Origin: Prevotellaceae bacterium UBA1746
Lineage (GTDB): Bacteria; Bacteroidota; Bacteroidia; Bacteroidales; Bacteroidaceae
Assembly (NCBI GenBank): GCA_905369775.1
Contig: CAJPJR010000013.1
Location: 1-43,397, forward strand
Length of the DNA: 43,397 nt
Direction: 5' to 3'
The notes under the pieces were generated by a model that saw only the letters and a program-made list of their open reading frames with translations, did not search any database and was not told the origin of the DNA. How positions within the stretch are numbered: position 1 is the first letter of the stretch; every line of letters begins with the position of its first letter. Positions 15,534 through 23,346 of this stretch are shown one piece after another. The translations under genes were made by a program, and so were the position numbers.

Positions 15534-17300
15534 ATGTATAGAACCCACAATTGTGGCGAACTCCGCCTGAGCGAAGTTGGCCAAAGTGTCACCCTCTGTG
15601 GATGGGTGCAACGCACGCGCAAAATGGGCGGTATGACTTTTGTCGACCTCCGCGATCGTTATGGCCTCACCCAGCTCGTGTTCAACGAAGAGACCGATGC
15701 TGCGCTTTGCGCGCAAGCCAACAAACTGGGTCGCGAATATGTGATTCAGGTCACGGGTACCGTGAACGAACGCTATGCCAAGAACGATAAAATGCCGACC
15801 GGCGATATCGAACTGCTGGTCGACTCTCTCACTGTTCTCAATGCCAGCGAGGTTCCTCCGTTCACCATCGAAGAAAACACCGACGGTGGCGACGATTTGC
15901 GCATGAAGTATCGTTATCTCGACTTGCGCCGCGCCAACGTGCGCGCCAACCTCGAATTGCGCCACAAGTTCTGCCTTGCCGTACGCGAATATCTGGACAA
16001 TCTCGACTTTATGGAGATTGAAACTCCGGTTTTGGTCGGTTCCACTCCTGAGGGCGCACGCGACTTCATCGTCCCCTCGCGCATGAATCCCGGACAGTTC
16101 TATGCGCTCCCCCAAAGCCCCCAGACGCTCAAGCAATTGCTCATGGTGGCCGGCATGGATCGCTATTTCCAGATTGTGAAATGCTTCCGCGACGAAGACT
16201 TGCGCGCAGACCGCCAGCCCGAATTTACCCAGATCGACTGCGAGATGTCCTTTGTTGAACAAGATGACATCATCAACACCTTCGAAGGGCTCACAAAATA
16301 CCTCTTCAAAAAGGTACGCAACTACGATTTGGGCGATGAACCCTTCCTTCGTATGCCTTGGCACGAAGCCATGCGCCGCTTCGGTAGCGACAAACCCGAC
16401 ATGCGCTTCGGTATGGAGTTCGTAGAACTCATGGATGTGCTCAAGGGTAGCGGCGAATTCAGCGTCTTCAATGATGCGAACTACATTGGCGGTATTTGCG
16501 CTCCCGGCTGTGCAAGCTACACCCGCAAACAGCTCGATGAACTCACCAACTTCGTCAAATCTCAACAAGTTGGTGCTAAAGGACTTGTCTATGCTCGCGT
16601 GGGCGAAGACGGTAGTGTGAAAAGTTCCGTCGACAAATTCTATTCGCCCGAAGTTTTGCAACGCCTCAAGGAAGCCATGGGAGCCAATGCCGGCGATCTC
16701 ATCCTCATTCTCAGTGGCGACGACGCAAACAAGACGCGCAAGCAACTCTGCGAACTGCGTTTGCTCATGGGTGAGCGCCTCGGTCTGCGCGACAAGAACA
16801 AATTTGCTCTGCTCTGGGTGGTCGATTTCCCCATGTTCGAATATAGCGAGGAAGAAGGTCGCCTCATGGCCATGCACCATCCCTTCACTTCGCCCAAACC
16901 TTGCGACATCGACAAGCTCGACACCGATCCTGCCTCGGTCTTGGCCGACGCCTACGACATGGTGTGCAACGGAGTTGAGGTCGGTGGCGGATCTATTCGT
17001 ATCCACGACGCCGTTCTGCAAGCCAAAATCTTCAAGGTGCTTGGTTTCACTCCCGAAAAGGCACAAGAACAATTTGGCTTCCTGATGAATGCCTTCAAAT
17101 ACGGCGCCCCCCCTCACGGTGGTTTGGCCTATGGTCTCGACCGCTTTGTAAGTCTCTTCGCAGGTCTCGACAGCATTCGCGACTGCATCGCTTTCCCGAA
17201 GAACAATTCCGGCCGCGATGTCATGCTCGACGCTCCTTCGGCCGTAGATCCCAAACAACTCGACGAACTCTCGCTCGATCTTCGTCCCGTCAAAGCCTAA
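15534..17300 (+). CDS. aspS: Aspartyl-tRNA synthetase
   Basis: Charges tRNA-Asp with aspartate; class II synthetase, 588 aa, bacterial type with a GAD insertion domain. The N-terminal OB-fold anticodon domain opens with RTHNCGELRLSEVGQ. Motif 2 (FRDEDLRADRQPEFTQID) is at residues 218-235, and motif 3 is near the C-terminus (GLAYGLDRFVSLFAG). The positions reported to separate discriminating from non-discriminating enzymes (Leu30 in E. coli, His31 in Pseudomonas) hold Met31 here, with Lys83 at the second site. This leans towards an enzyme specific for tRNA-Asp. I start at ATG 15534; a TTG at 15507 is also in frame but less likely. A hairpin with a T-run follows the stop. Confidence 0.97.
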   Translation: MYRTHNCGELRLSEVGQSVTLCGWVQRTRKMGGMTFVDLRDRYGLTQLVFNEETDAALCAQANKLGREYVIQVTGTVNERYAKNDKMPTGDIELLVDSLTVLNASEVPPFTIEENTDGGDDLRMKYRYLDLRRANVRANLELRHKFCLAVREYLDNLDFMEIETPVLVGSTPEGARDFIVPSRMNPGQFYALPQSPQTLKQLLMVAGMDRYFQIVKCFRDEDLRADRQPEFTQIDCEMSFVEQDDIINTFEGLTKYLFKKVRNYDLGDEPFLRMPWHEAMRRFGSDKPDMRFGMEFVELMDVLKGSGEFSVFNDANYIGGICAPGCASYTRKQLDELTNFVKSQQVGAKGLVYARVGEDGSVKSSVDKFYSPEVLQRLKEAMGANAGDLILILSGDDANKTRKQLCELRLLMGERLGLRDKNKFALLWVVDFPMFEYSEEEGRLMAMHHPFTSPKPCDIDKLDTDPASVLADAYDMVCNGVEVGGGSIRIHDAVLQAKIFKVLGFTPEKAQEQFGFLMNAFKYGAPPHGGLAYGLDRFVSLFAGLDSIRDCIAFPKNNSGRDVMLDAPSAVDPKQLDELSLDLRPVKA

Positions 17301-17317
17301 TTTGCATCAACTCTGTG

Positions 17318-17356
17318 TTTGCACCTCGGCCATCGTCGGGGTGCAAATGCTTTTTT
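17318..17356 (+). terminator. Terminator between aspS and the YicC-family gene
   Basis: tttgcacc (17318-17325) pairs with ggtgcaaa (17340-17347), followed by tgc and six Ts (17351-17356). The hairpin lies just 14 nt before the next start codon, so some transcripts may read through into the downstream gene. Confidence 0.7.
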
Positions 17357-17369
17357 CACACGACAACGC

Positions 17370-18254
17370 ATGATTCACTCGATGACCGGCTACGGTAAAG
17401 CCGAAGCCGAATACAATGGAAAGAAAATCCACGTCGAAATTAAATCGCTGAACAGTAAGAACCTCGATCTCAACACCCGCATTGCCACGGCTTACCGGGA
17501 GAAAGAAATGGAACTCCGCAAATTGATCGCTGCCGAACTCCTTCGCGGTAAGGTGGATTTCACTGTTTGGTGCGAAAAGGCAAGCGAGAGTGCAGGTTCC
17601 ACAATCAATGCCGCCACCGTTGCCGACTATGTGCAGCAAATTCAGACGGTAAGCGCACAAGTCGACGGACTCGCTGCTCCGGTCGGGGCAGATTTGTGGG
17701 GCGTCTTGGCGCGTTTGCCCGAACTCACGCAAGCCGCTCCCGCCGAAGAGCTTTCTGACGAAGAATGGAACGTCGTGGCCGACGCCGTGCAGCGGGCCAT
17801 CAAAGCCCTGCAAGCATTCCGACTCCAAGAGGGCGAAGCACTGGCGAAAAAATTCGCGCTCAACATCGACCACATAGAACAACTTTTCCACAGTATCGAA
17901 CCGTTCGAGCAGAGCCGTGTGGAGAAAATCCGCGCACGCCTCGAGGAACGTCTCGCAGAGCTCACTGGTGTGGACTATGACAAGAACCGCCTCGAACAAG
18001 AACTCATCTATTATATTGAGAAGCTAGACATCAACGAGGAAAAGCAGCGTTTGAGCAATCATCTTCGCTATTTCCGCGAAACCCTTGCGGGAGAAATCGG
18101 ACAAGGCAAGAAATTAGGGTTCATCGCCCAAGAGATGGGACGTGAAATCAACACGACCGGCTCAAAAAGTAATCAAGCAGAGATGCAAAACATCGTTGTG
18201 AAGATGAAAGATGAGCTCGAACAAATCAAAGAACAGGTGCTCAACGTCCTCTAA
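17370..18254 (+). CDS. yicC: YicC/YloC-family endoribonuclease
   Basis: A 294-aa member of the YicC/YloC family. E. coli YicC has been described as an endoribonuclease acting on small RNA, and these genes are often found beside gmk, as here. The N-terminus reads MIHSMTGYGKAE, the family hallmark, which fixes the start at ATG 17370; an in-frame ATG at 17319 lies inside the terminator. The N-terminal half has the EIKSLNSKNLDLN motif. The C-terminal half has the conserved RLSNHLRYFRETL and the GKKLGFIAQEMGREINTTGSKS block. The gmk start codon follows by 14 nt. Biochemical function in Bacteroidota is inferred from the family. Confidence 0.92.
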   Translation: MIHSMTGYGKAEAEYNGKKIHVEIKSLNSKNLDLNTRIATAYREKEMELRKLIAAELLRGKVDFTVWCEKASESAGSTINAATVADYVQQIQTVSAQVDGLAAPVGADLWGVLARLPELTQAAPAEELSDEEWNVVADAVQRAIKALQAFRLQEGEALAKKFALNIDHIEQLFHSIEPFEQSRVEKIRARLEERLAELTGVDYDKNRLEQELIYYIEKLDINEEKQRLSNHLRYFRETLAGEIGQGKKLGFIAQEMGREINTTGSKSNQAEMQNIVVKMKDELEQIKEQVLNVL

Positions 18255-18268
18255 CCCCACTTTCCACC

Positions 18269-18832
18269 ATGACGAAGGTAATCACTTTTTCCGGACCTTC
18301 GGGTTCGGGCAAAAATACGCTCATCGAATACCTCATTGACCGAGGACTGAACTTGCATTTCTCAGTCAGTGCCACCAGCCGCGCCCCGCGAGGAACGGAA
18401 CGCAACGGAGTGGAATACTTTTTCCTCAGTCCGGAAGAATTCAGAACGCGCATTGCAGCCGGCGAATTCCTTGAATACGAAGAAGTTTACACTGATCGTT
18501 TCTATGGCACCCTACTCGCCCCGGTTGAGCACCAATTGGCAGCCGGCCAAAACGTGATTAGCGACATTGACGTCAAGGGAGCGCTCAATTTCAAACGCCA
18601 CTATGGTGATCGTTGCCTTACGGTCTTCATTCAGCCCCCCTCGATCTCAGCCTTGCGCGACCGTTTGGAACGCCGCGGCACCGAAACGGCCGAAGCCATC
18701 CAAATGCGCTTAGACAAAGCTGAGTACGAAATGAGTTTTGCTCCGCAGTTCGACACGATCATCGTCAACGACGAGCTCAGCAAAGCCCAACAGGATATAT
18801 TTCATGCAGTGAGTGCATTCATTGAAGCCTAA
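18269..18832 (+). CDS. gmk: Guanylate kinase with Asn in the P-loop
   Basis: Phosphorylates GMP to GDP using ATP, an essential step in GTP and dGTP supply; 187 aa. The P-loop is GPSGSGKNT at residues 9-17, with Asn16 where the usual GK[S/T] has Ser or Thr; Thr17 follows. GMP-binding elements are present: SATSRAPRGTERNGVEYFF and the EFLEYEEVY..FYGT segment, both matching guanylate kinases. The conserved DIDVKGALNFK and a basic lid (RLERRGTET) are also seen. It is 14 nt after yicC, a common pairing across bacteria. The Asn is unusual, but the remaining residues look functional. Confidence 0.95.
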   Translation: MTKVITFSGPSGSGKNTLIEYLIDRGLNLHFSVSATSRAPRGTERNGVEYFFLSPEEFRTRIAAGEFLEYEEVYTDRFYGTLLAPVEHQLAAGQNVISDIDVKGALNFKRHYGDRCLTVFIQPPSISALRDRLERRGTETAEAIQMRLDKAEYEMSFAPQFDTIIVNDELSKAQQDIFHAVSAFIEA

Positions 18833-18996
18833 TTTTCGAGCATTCACTCCTCCTCCATTCTGCTCCCCCGAGAGATATTGTGCAAAGCACGTCACAACGT
18901 GACAATTCCGGATGGATTTCAAATTCTAAACGCCCACCCGCGCCCGCTCGCGTCTCGAAAGGGCTAGTTTCCCTCGGTGTTTTACATTTACAAATC
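18833..18996. other. Unassigned stretch after gmk
   Basis: About 165 bases between the gmk stop and a strong terminator. No protein frame is convincing. A small hairpin, gtcac/gtgac, lies near 18890-18903. The distance from gmk to the terminator is longer than normal for a 3' UTR, so a small RNA ending at 19037 is possible, but I found no clear promoter and recognise no RNA family. Confidence 0.35.
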
Positions 18997-19037
18997 ACGA
19001 CGATCTCGCCCCTTCCGGTGTGAGATCGTCGTTTTTT
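18997..19037 (+). terminator. Rho-independent terminator downstream of gmk
   Basis: A perfect 11-bp stem, acgacgatctc (18997-19007) with gagatcgtcgt (19022-19032), has a 14-nt loop and is followed by six Ts (19032-19037). It points along the plus strand and closes the yicC-gmk unit or a small transcript after it. From here to 19240 I see nothing further. Confidence 0.9.
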
Positions 19038-19240
19038 CGATGTCTACAGGTGAATCAACACTGCTTCCCTGCATTTCTTCCCCATTTTCCGCTCTTTCCT
19101 TACACTATTCCATGCGTACACGAGTGAAGCTCAACAAAGAAAATAGATAAGGCCTCAGAACGCGAATATTCATTTCTCTTCAGGCACTGTTGATGAACGC
19201 ACCTCGGCCCTACAATTCTAAACTCTCCGGGACATAAACG

Positions 19241-19275
19241 AAAACTCCCCCTCTCTGAGATGAGAGGGGGAGTTT
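19241..19275 (-). terminator. Terminator for the FadL-like barrel gene
   Basis: A perfect 14-bp stem pairs aaactccccctctc (19242-19255) with gagagggggagttt (19262-19275) across a 6-nt loop. Read on the minus strand it follows the barrel gene by 27 nt and ends in TTTT. The stem could also stop plus-strand transcription. Confidence 0.85.
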
Positions 19276-19301
19276 ACAATGCTAATATTGGGAGCGTCTA
19301 C

Positions 19302-20945
19302 TCAAAAACGGTATCCGAGCGTCACTTGGAAGCTACTTCTCTGCAAGTCGATGTGCTGTCCGGCAAGCAAATTGGCCGGTGCTTGCTTTTTCTGCGGATT
19401 GTAATGATAAGCATATACGTCGGCGCCTTGCGTTTGATACTGATAAGCAGCATCCGCATAGAAGTTACTTCCGCGAACACCGAGACCTAAGGCCAAACGA
19501 TGCGTGGCTCCGTAGTTAATATAGTCCGTAGCCATGGCATAACGATAGGAGGGACTGTCCGTGAAGAGGTTAAGGAAAGCCTCTTTCTTGTAGGGAGCAC
19601 TCACAAAGTTGTAACCTACGCGCAAAGCCACGTTGCGACTGGCGAGAAACTCGAGGCCAAGACGCACTGTATGTGTATCTCGCGTGTAATTGTTGATCTC
19701 GGTTTGCAGATACTTATCGCGCGTTCCGGTTCCCCAATCGTAATAATCTTCTTGCGCATCCGGAGTTCGCACTTGTCCACTCGTGTGATCGGTAATTTCA
19801 TACTCAGCTCCGACCGCAAGACGGTTGGCAATCGTCGTACCGATGCTGAAGTTCGCTTTCCAAGGGCTGAGAATGTAGTAACTATTGTTGGTTGTCAGTT
19901 CTTGGTTGCCGTAATCATACCGCTTCCCGCTCTTTTTCACACCATACGGGGAAAGAATCTGATCGGTAGCCACACTTTCCAACGAATAGAACGTGGGAGT
20001 AGTCACACTGAGTCCCAAACGCAACGGACTTTCGAGCATGGGGCGCACGATAAAGCCGAACTTGGCGTCGACGCCCGTGCCGGTCACATCTTCAGTCGCG
20101 TTGAGCTTATAAGTAAGTTGCCGACCCGGATCGTCCATCGACCACAATCTGTCGCCCTTAGGGTTGCGCGAATCTTCTTCATACTGCATGCTGCTGTGAT
20201 AGTCCACATTGTACAGTCCAAGGTTCACGCCGAAATAGAATTGCTCGCTGAAATTGAAAGCAATGTTGAAATCGTAGGCCTGATTACTCCCCCATTGTAC
20301 CTTTCCGTAGTTGTATCCTGCCGCATAAGCCGGAAGGTAACCGACAAGTTGCGTGGAGTCAGCAGAGAATTGCTTCTCGATCAAGAATGCATCTGCCGCT
20401 CCGTTAACGAGCGGAATGGTGTTCTTACGATCTTGATCATTGAAAAGATCCAACGGTGCGTCTCCTTTCGTGGTGCGCGCCAACTGTGTGAGTTCCAATG
20501 TCTGCGACATCAAGCCCCCAACACGGACATTGTTGAGCGCTGCCAGTTCTGCAAAATTCCTCGTCTTCCGGTAGTTGAAGCCGAGACTCACGAAGCGCAT
20601 GCTTCCACTCTGCAAAGGTAAGGAATAAACAAAGCCGGCCTGATCCAAACTTCCTCGCGTTTTGTTCTGACCAAAGAAGTTGAAATCGTCAGCCTTCCCT
20701 GAAGTAGTCAAGACTCCGCCTGTAATGGAAAAGTCATTGCGACGGTATTGCGCTGTCGATGCGGGGTTGGTGCTCATCGCCGAGATGTTTGCGCCCAAAG
20801 CACTCATGGCACCGCCCATTCCAACGTAGCGCGCATCACCATTCAGGTCTGTGGACGTGAGCAGTCCCACTTTATAAATATCTTGTGCAGAAGCACTTGC
20901 AACAAATAGCGCAAGTGCCGCTGCAACTACATATTTCTTTTTCAT
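19302..20945 (-). CDS. FadL/TodX-like outer-membrane barrel protein
   Basis: A 547-aa protein with a clear signal peptide (residues 1-20, ending ASASAQ). Near its N-terminus it has the GMGGAMSALGANISAMSTNPAS segment, of which GMGGAMSALG and NPAS are typical of the FadL/OmpP1/TodX family of transporters for hydrophobic compounds. The remainder alternates aromatic and polar residues as expected for a large beta-barrel and ends in GYRF, a C-terminal aromatic typical of barrel insertion. The cargo cannot be read from the sequence. The gene lies 109 nt downstream of the Tyr/Gly-rich secreted-protein gene on the same strand, with no terminator between them, so the two are probably co-expressed at the outer surface. 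Confidence 0.85.
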   Translation of the reverse strand: MKKKYVVAAALALFVASASAQDIYKVGLLTSTDLNGDARYVGMGGAMSALGANISAMSTNPASTAQYRRNDFSITGGVLTTSGKADDFNFFGQNKTRGSLDQAGFVYSLPLQSGSMRFVSLGFNYRKTRNFAELAALNNVRVGGLMSQTLELTQLARTTKGDAPLDLFNDQDRKNTIPLVNGAADAFLIEKQFSADSTQLVGYLPAYAAGYNYGKVQWGSNQAYDFNIAFNFSEQFYFGVNLGLYNVDYHSSMQYEEDSRNPKGDRLWSMDDPGRQLTYKLNATEDVTGTGVDAKFGFIVRPMLESPLRLGLSVTTPTFYSLESVATDQILSPYGVKKSGKRYDYGNQELTTNNSYYILSPWKANFSIGTTIANRLAVGAEYEITDHTSGQVRTPDAQEDYYDWGTGTRDKYLQTEINNYTRDTHTVRLGLEFLASRNVALRVGYNFVSAPYKKEAFLNLFTDSPSYRYAMATDYINYGATHRLALGLGVRGSNFYADAAYQYQTQGADVYAYHYNPQKKQAPANLLAGQHIDLQRSSFQVTLGYRF

Positions 20946-21054
20946 TTTCTGTTATGATTTCAAGAGGACTCGCGGAGATTCAGCTCTTCTCGAACCGATC
21001 TACCGACGCGTGCGCCTTTGTTTACGAGACGCCGTCCTCCGGTTTCAACATAGC

Positions 21055-22188
21055 TCAGCGTCTGCCGCTGGAAAAACCACCACCGCGACTACCGCCGCCG
21101 CTGTAAGTTCCACCGCCGCCGCTATATCCGCCTCCGGAGAATCCGCCACCACGACTGCCGCCGCTGTAGAATCCTCCGCTGCGCGAGGGAGCGCTGTAAG
21201 TTTCACTGCTGCGCGACGACGATTCATAGCTGCTGCGCGAAGGCGCACTGTATGTTCCATTGTCATAGCTGCGTGTGTTGGCCGGCGTATAGGACGAGCG
21301 GCTACCATATCGGCCGCTTCCGGTGAATCCTTCACTGTTGTAATTCGTGCCGCTGTACGTGCTTCGCGAAGTTCCTCGATTGTAATCGGGGGCATAACCG
21401 CTGCGTGTGCCGTAATACGTGCCGCCGGAGAAACCATTTGTACGCGAACCGCCTGCATAGAAATTGCCACCTCTTCCGGAAGCATTCGAGCCGTAGGTTC
21501 CACTATACCAAGTTCCACGCGGACGCGTGTAGTTGCGGTACCCGTAATCGTAGTAGTAAGGGGATCCCCACCCGTAATAATAAGGGGAAGACCAGCTGTT
21601 CCAACCCCATCCTCCATAATAATACGGAGAATTCCAGTAGGCATAGGAAGGACCGTACCAGCTATCGTAATACCACGGCGAATACCATCCGCCTAAGCTC
21701 CAGGAAGCGCCCCACAAACCTCGGCTCCAGCCAAAAGAAACGTAGGGGTATCCGAAACGTCCTCCCCAAGCCCAGTCGTCAAACCAGGGATCGTAGAATC
21801 CGAGATCGTAATAATCGTAGTAATAAGGCGATGCAATGATGCATGCTCTGGGCGAACGAAATCGAACGATTCGCGCCGTGGCTGTATAATCGTCGTCATC
21901 GTAGTCACGATAATTGCGCGATTTCAGACTATCGCTTTGATATTTGGCAGTGCCGCGCCGATTGTATTCGTCGACATTCCGTCCGCCGGTCGAGCGTCCG
22001 TCGGCCCAGTTGCTATGTTCGAAAGCTTTGCCGGCAGGAATGGCAATCTCGTCGTAAGAACTGTTGCCCATCATCTCCTGACGCTCAGCTTCCAGCGCCT
22101 TCTTCGTAGGCACAAAATAAACGTCGTCCTGCGCCCAGGCAGTACCTGCCGCGAGGAGAGCTATAATGGTAAGAGCTATCTGTTTCAT
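21055..22188 (-). CDS. Secreted Tyr/Gly/Ser-rich low-complexity protein
   Basis: A 377-aa protein with a signal peptide (residues 1-19, ending GTAWAQ). After a charged region of about 90 residues (containing a DYDDDDY acidic patch) comes a stretch of about 115 residues very rich in Tyr, Trp and Gly (repeated SPYYYG/YYYD/WYSPWYY units). This is followed by a Ser/Gly/Arg/Tyr-rich tail that ends in repeated GGGFSGGGYSGGG and SRGGGFSSGRR units. There is no enzyme motif. Composition resembles structural or amyloid-like surface proteins. Some Bacteroidales genomes label such proteins vitellogenin-like, a name based only on composition. It has its own likely promoter and precedes the barrel-protein gene. 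Confidence 0.8.
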   Translation of the reverse strand: MKQIALTIIALLAAGTAWAQDDVYFVPTKKALEAERQEMMGNSSYDEIAIPAGKAFEHSNWADGRSTGGRNVDEYNRRGTAKYQSDSLKSRNYRDYDDDDYTATARIVRFRSPRACIIASPYYYDYYDLGFYDPWFDDWAWGGRFGYPYVSFGWSRGLWGASWSLGGWYSPWYYDSWYGPSYAYWNSPYYYGGWGWNSWSSPYYYGWGSPYYYDYGYRNYTRPRGTWYSGTYGSNASGRGGNFYAGGSRTNGFSGGTYYGTRSGYAPDYNRGTSRSTYSGTNYNSEGFTGSGRYGSRSSYTPANTRSYDNGTYSAPSRSSYESSSRSSETYSAPSRSGGFYSGGSRGGGFSGGGYSGGGGTYSGGGSRGGGFSSGRR

Positions 22189-22216
22189 AATGTGCTGTAT
22201 GATGTTACTTCTGCTG

Positions 22217-22224
22217 CGAAGATA
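22217..22224 (-). promoter_or_regulatory. Possible -7 element for the Tyr/Gly-rich gene
   Basis: On the minus strand the sequence reads TATCTTCG, one base from the consensus TAnnTTTG. It lies 29 nt before the start codon, giving a leader of about 20 nt. No good -33 TTG is seen; a CTG lies 22 nt upstream. Two other envelope genes in this window have the same TTCG variant. Confidence 0.4.
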
Positions 22225-22316
22225 GAGATTTATCCGATATATGGTTCAGTACTTCCCCGAAACTTGATGCATTTCGTTTCATTTTTAACACTACCCATGG
22301 ATTGACGCGCCTTTTG

Positions 22317-22348
22317 TTTGTCGTATCCAACTTCTTGCCGTACATTTG
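22317..22348 (+). promoter_or_regulatory. Bacteroidota-type promoter for the pseudouridine synthase gene
   Basis: TTTG at 22317-22320 and TACATTTG at 22341-22348 are separated by 20 nt. Transcription would begin near 22355, just before the chosen ATG at 22374. This promoter lies inside a longer in-frame extension from 22302, which argues for the later start. Confidence 0.75.
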
Positions 22349-22373
22349 CACCCTAAACTACCTCTTTTTCCCT

Positions 22374-23300
22374 ATGTACAATCCTCGCAAGCCACAATTT
22401 ACGGTCTTCAAAGTAAAGCAAGACGGGACACTTCTCCCGTTTGTTATGCAATGTCTCGACGGCATCAGCCGTTCCAAGGCAAAAGCTATCCTCGCCGGTG
22501 GCGGCGTGCGCGTCAATCAGAAAAACGTCTCGCAACACGATTTCGAACTTCGGCCCGGCATGGTGGTAGAGATCTCAAAACACAAGCCGCGCACGCAGTT
22601 TCAGAGCAAGTTTGTCAAGATTGTATACGAAGATGCGCAAATCATTGTGATAGAAAAGAATATAGGAATTCTTTCCATGGCTTCCACGCAAGGACAATTC
22701 TGCGTCAAGACGATTCTCGACGACTATTTCCGGAAAACGCGACAGAAATGCACTGCGCACGTGGTACATCGGCTCGATCGCGACACTTCCGGTCTGCTGG
22801 TCTACGCCAAAACGATAGAAGCCGAGCAAATTCTTGAGCACAATTGGCGACGCATCGTGACCGACCGGCGCTATGTAGCCTTGGCATCGGGACAAATGAC
22901 CGAAAAAGAAGGCGTTGTTGAAAGCTGGCTCAAGGACAACAAGGCCTACATCACCTATTCTTCGCCGACCGACAACGGCGGAAAGTTTGCACGCACGCAC
23001 TATCGCACGCTACGCTGCAACCGCAACTATTCGCTCGTGGAGCTCAAACTCGACACCGGGCGCAAGAACCAAATTCGCGTGCACCTTCAGGATCTCGGTT
23101 GCCCGGTATGTGGTGACATCAAGTACGGCAACGGCGACGATCCCGTAGGGCGTTTGTGCCTACACGCTTATCGGCTCGATTTCTACCATCCCATCACCCG
23201 CGAACCCTTGCATTTCGAGACCCCAATTCCCAAAGCTTTCACAAAGGTGTTTGCCGAAAGCAGCAAAAAGCAGGAAACCGGAGCCCCTCAAGTTTCCTGA
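22374..23300 (+). CDS. RluA/RluD-type RNA pseudouridine synthase
   Basis: A 308-aa enzyme that isomerises uridine to pseudouridine in structural RNA. An N-terminal S4 RNA-binding domain covers about residues 20-70 (LDGISRSKAKAILAGGGVRVN). The catalytic domain follows, with the RluA-family motif HRLDRDTSGLLVYAKT containing the catalytic Asp135, and the RKNQIRVHLQDLGCPV..GDIKYG segment. I start at ATG 22374, because the promoter lies within the longer frame. Presence of an S4 domain suggests an RluD- or RluC-like rRNA target, but the exact uridine cannot be told. The aminotransferase gene follows 46 nt later. Confidence 0.9.
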   Translation: MYNPRKPQFTVFKVKQDGTLLPFVMQCLDGISRSKAKAILAGGGVRVNQKNVSQHDFELRPGMVVEISKHKPRTQFQSKFVKIVYEDAQIIVIEKNIGILSMASTQGQFCVKTILDDYFRKTRQKCTAHVVHRLDRDTSGLLVYAKTIEAEQILEHNWRRIVTDRRYVALASGQMTEKEGVVESWLKDNKAYITYSSPTDNGGKFARTHYRTLRCNRNYSLVELKLDTGRKNQIRVHLQDLGCPVCGDIKYGNGDDPVGRLCLHAYRLDFYHPITREPLHFETPIPKAFTKVFAESSKKQETGAPQVS

Positions 23301-23346
23301 TATTTCCCTCCAATTCGCTCCTTCTATCTCTCTCTGATTCAACATT

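Noticed and set aside
15285..17258. Minus-strand open frame of about 650 codons opposite aspS
   Set aside because: AspRS has all synthetase motifs; the antisense frame has none and crosses the aspS promoter and leader.
21010..21696. Plus-strand Ala/Thr/Arg-rich frame opposite the Tyr/Gly-rich protein
   Set aside because: Arises as the complement of repetitive codons; no start context. The minus-strand protein has a signal peptide.
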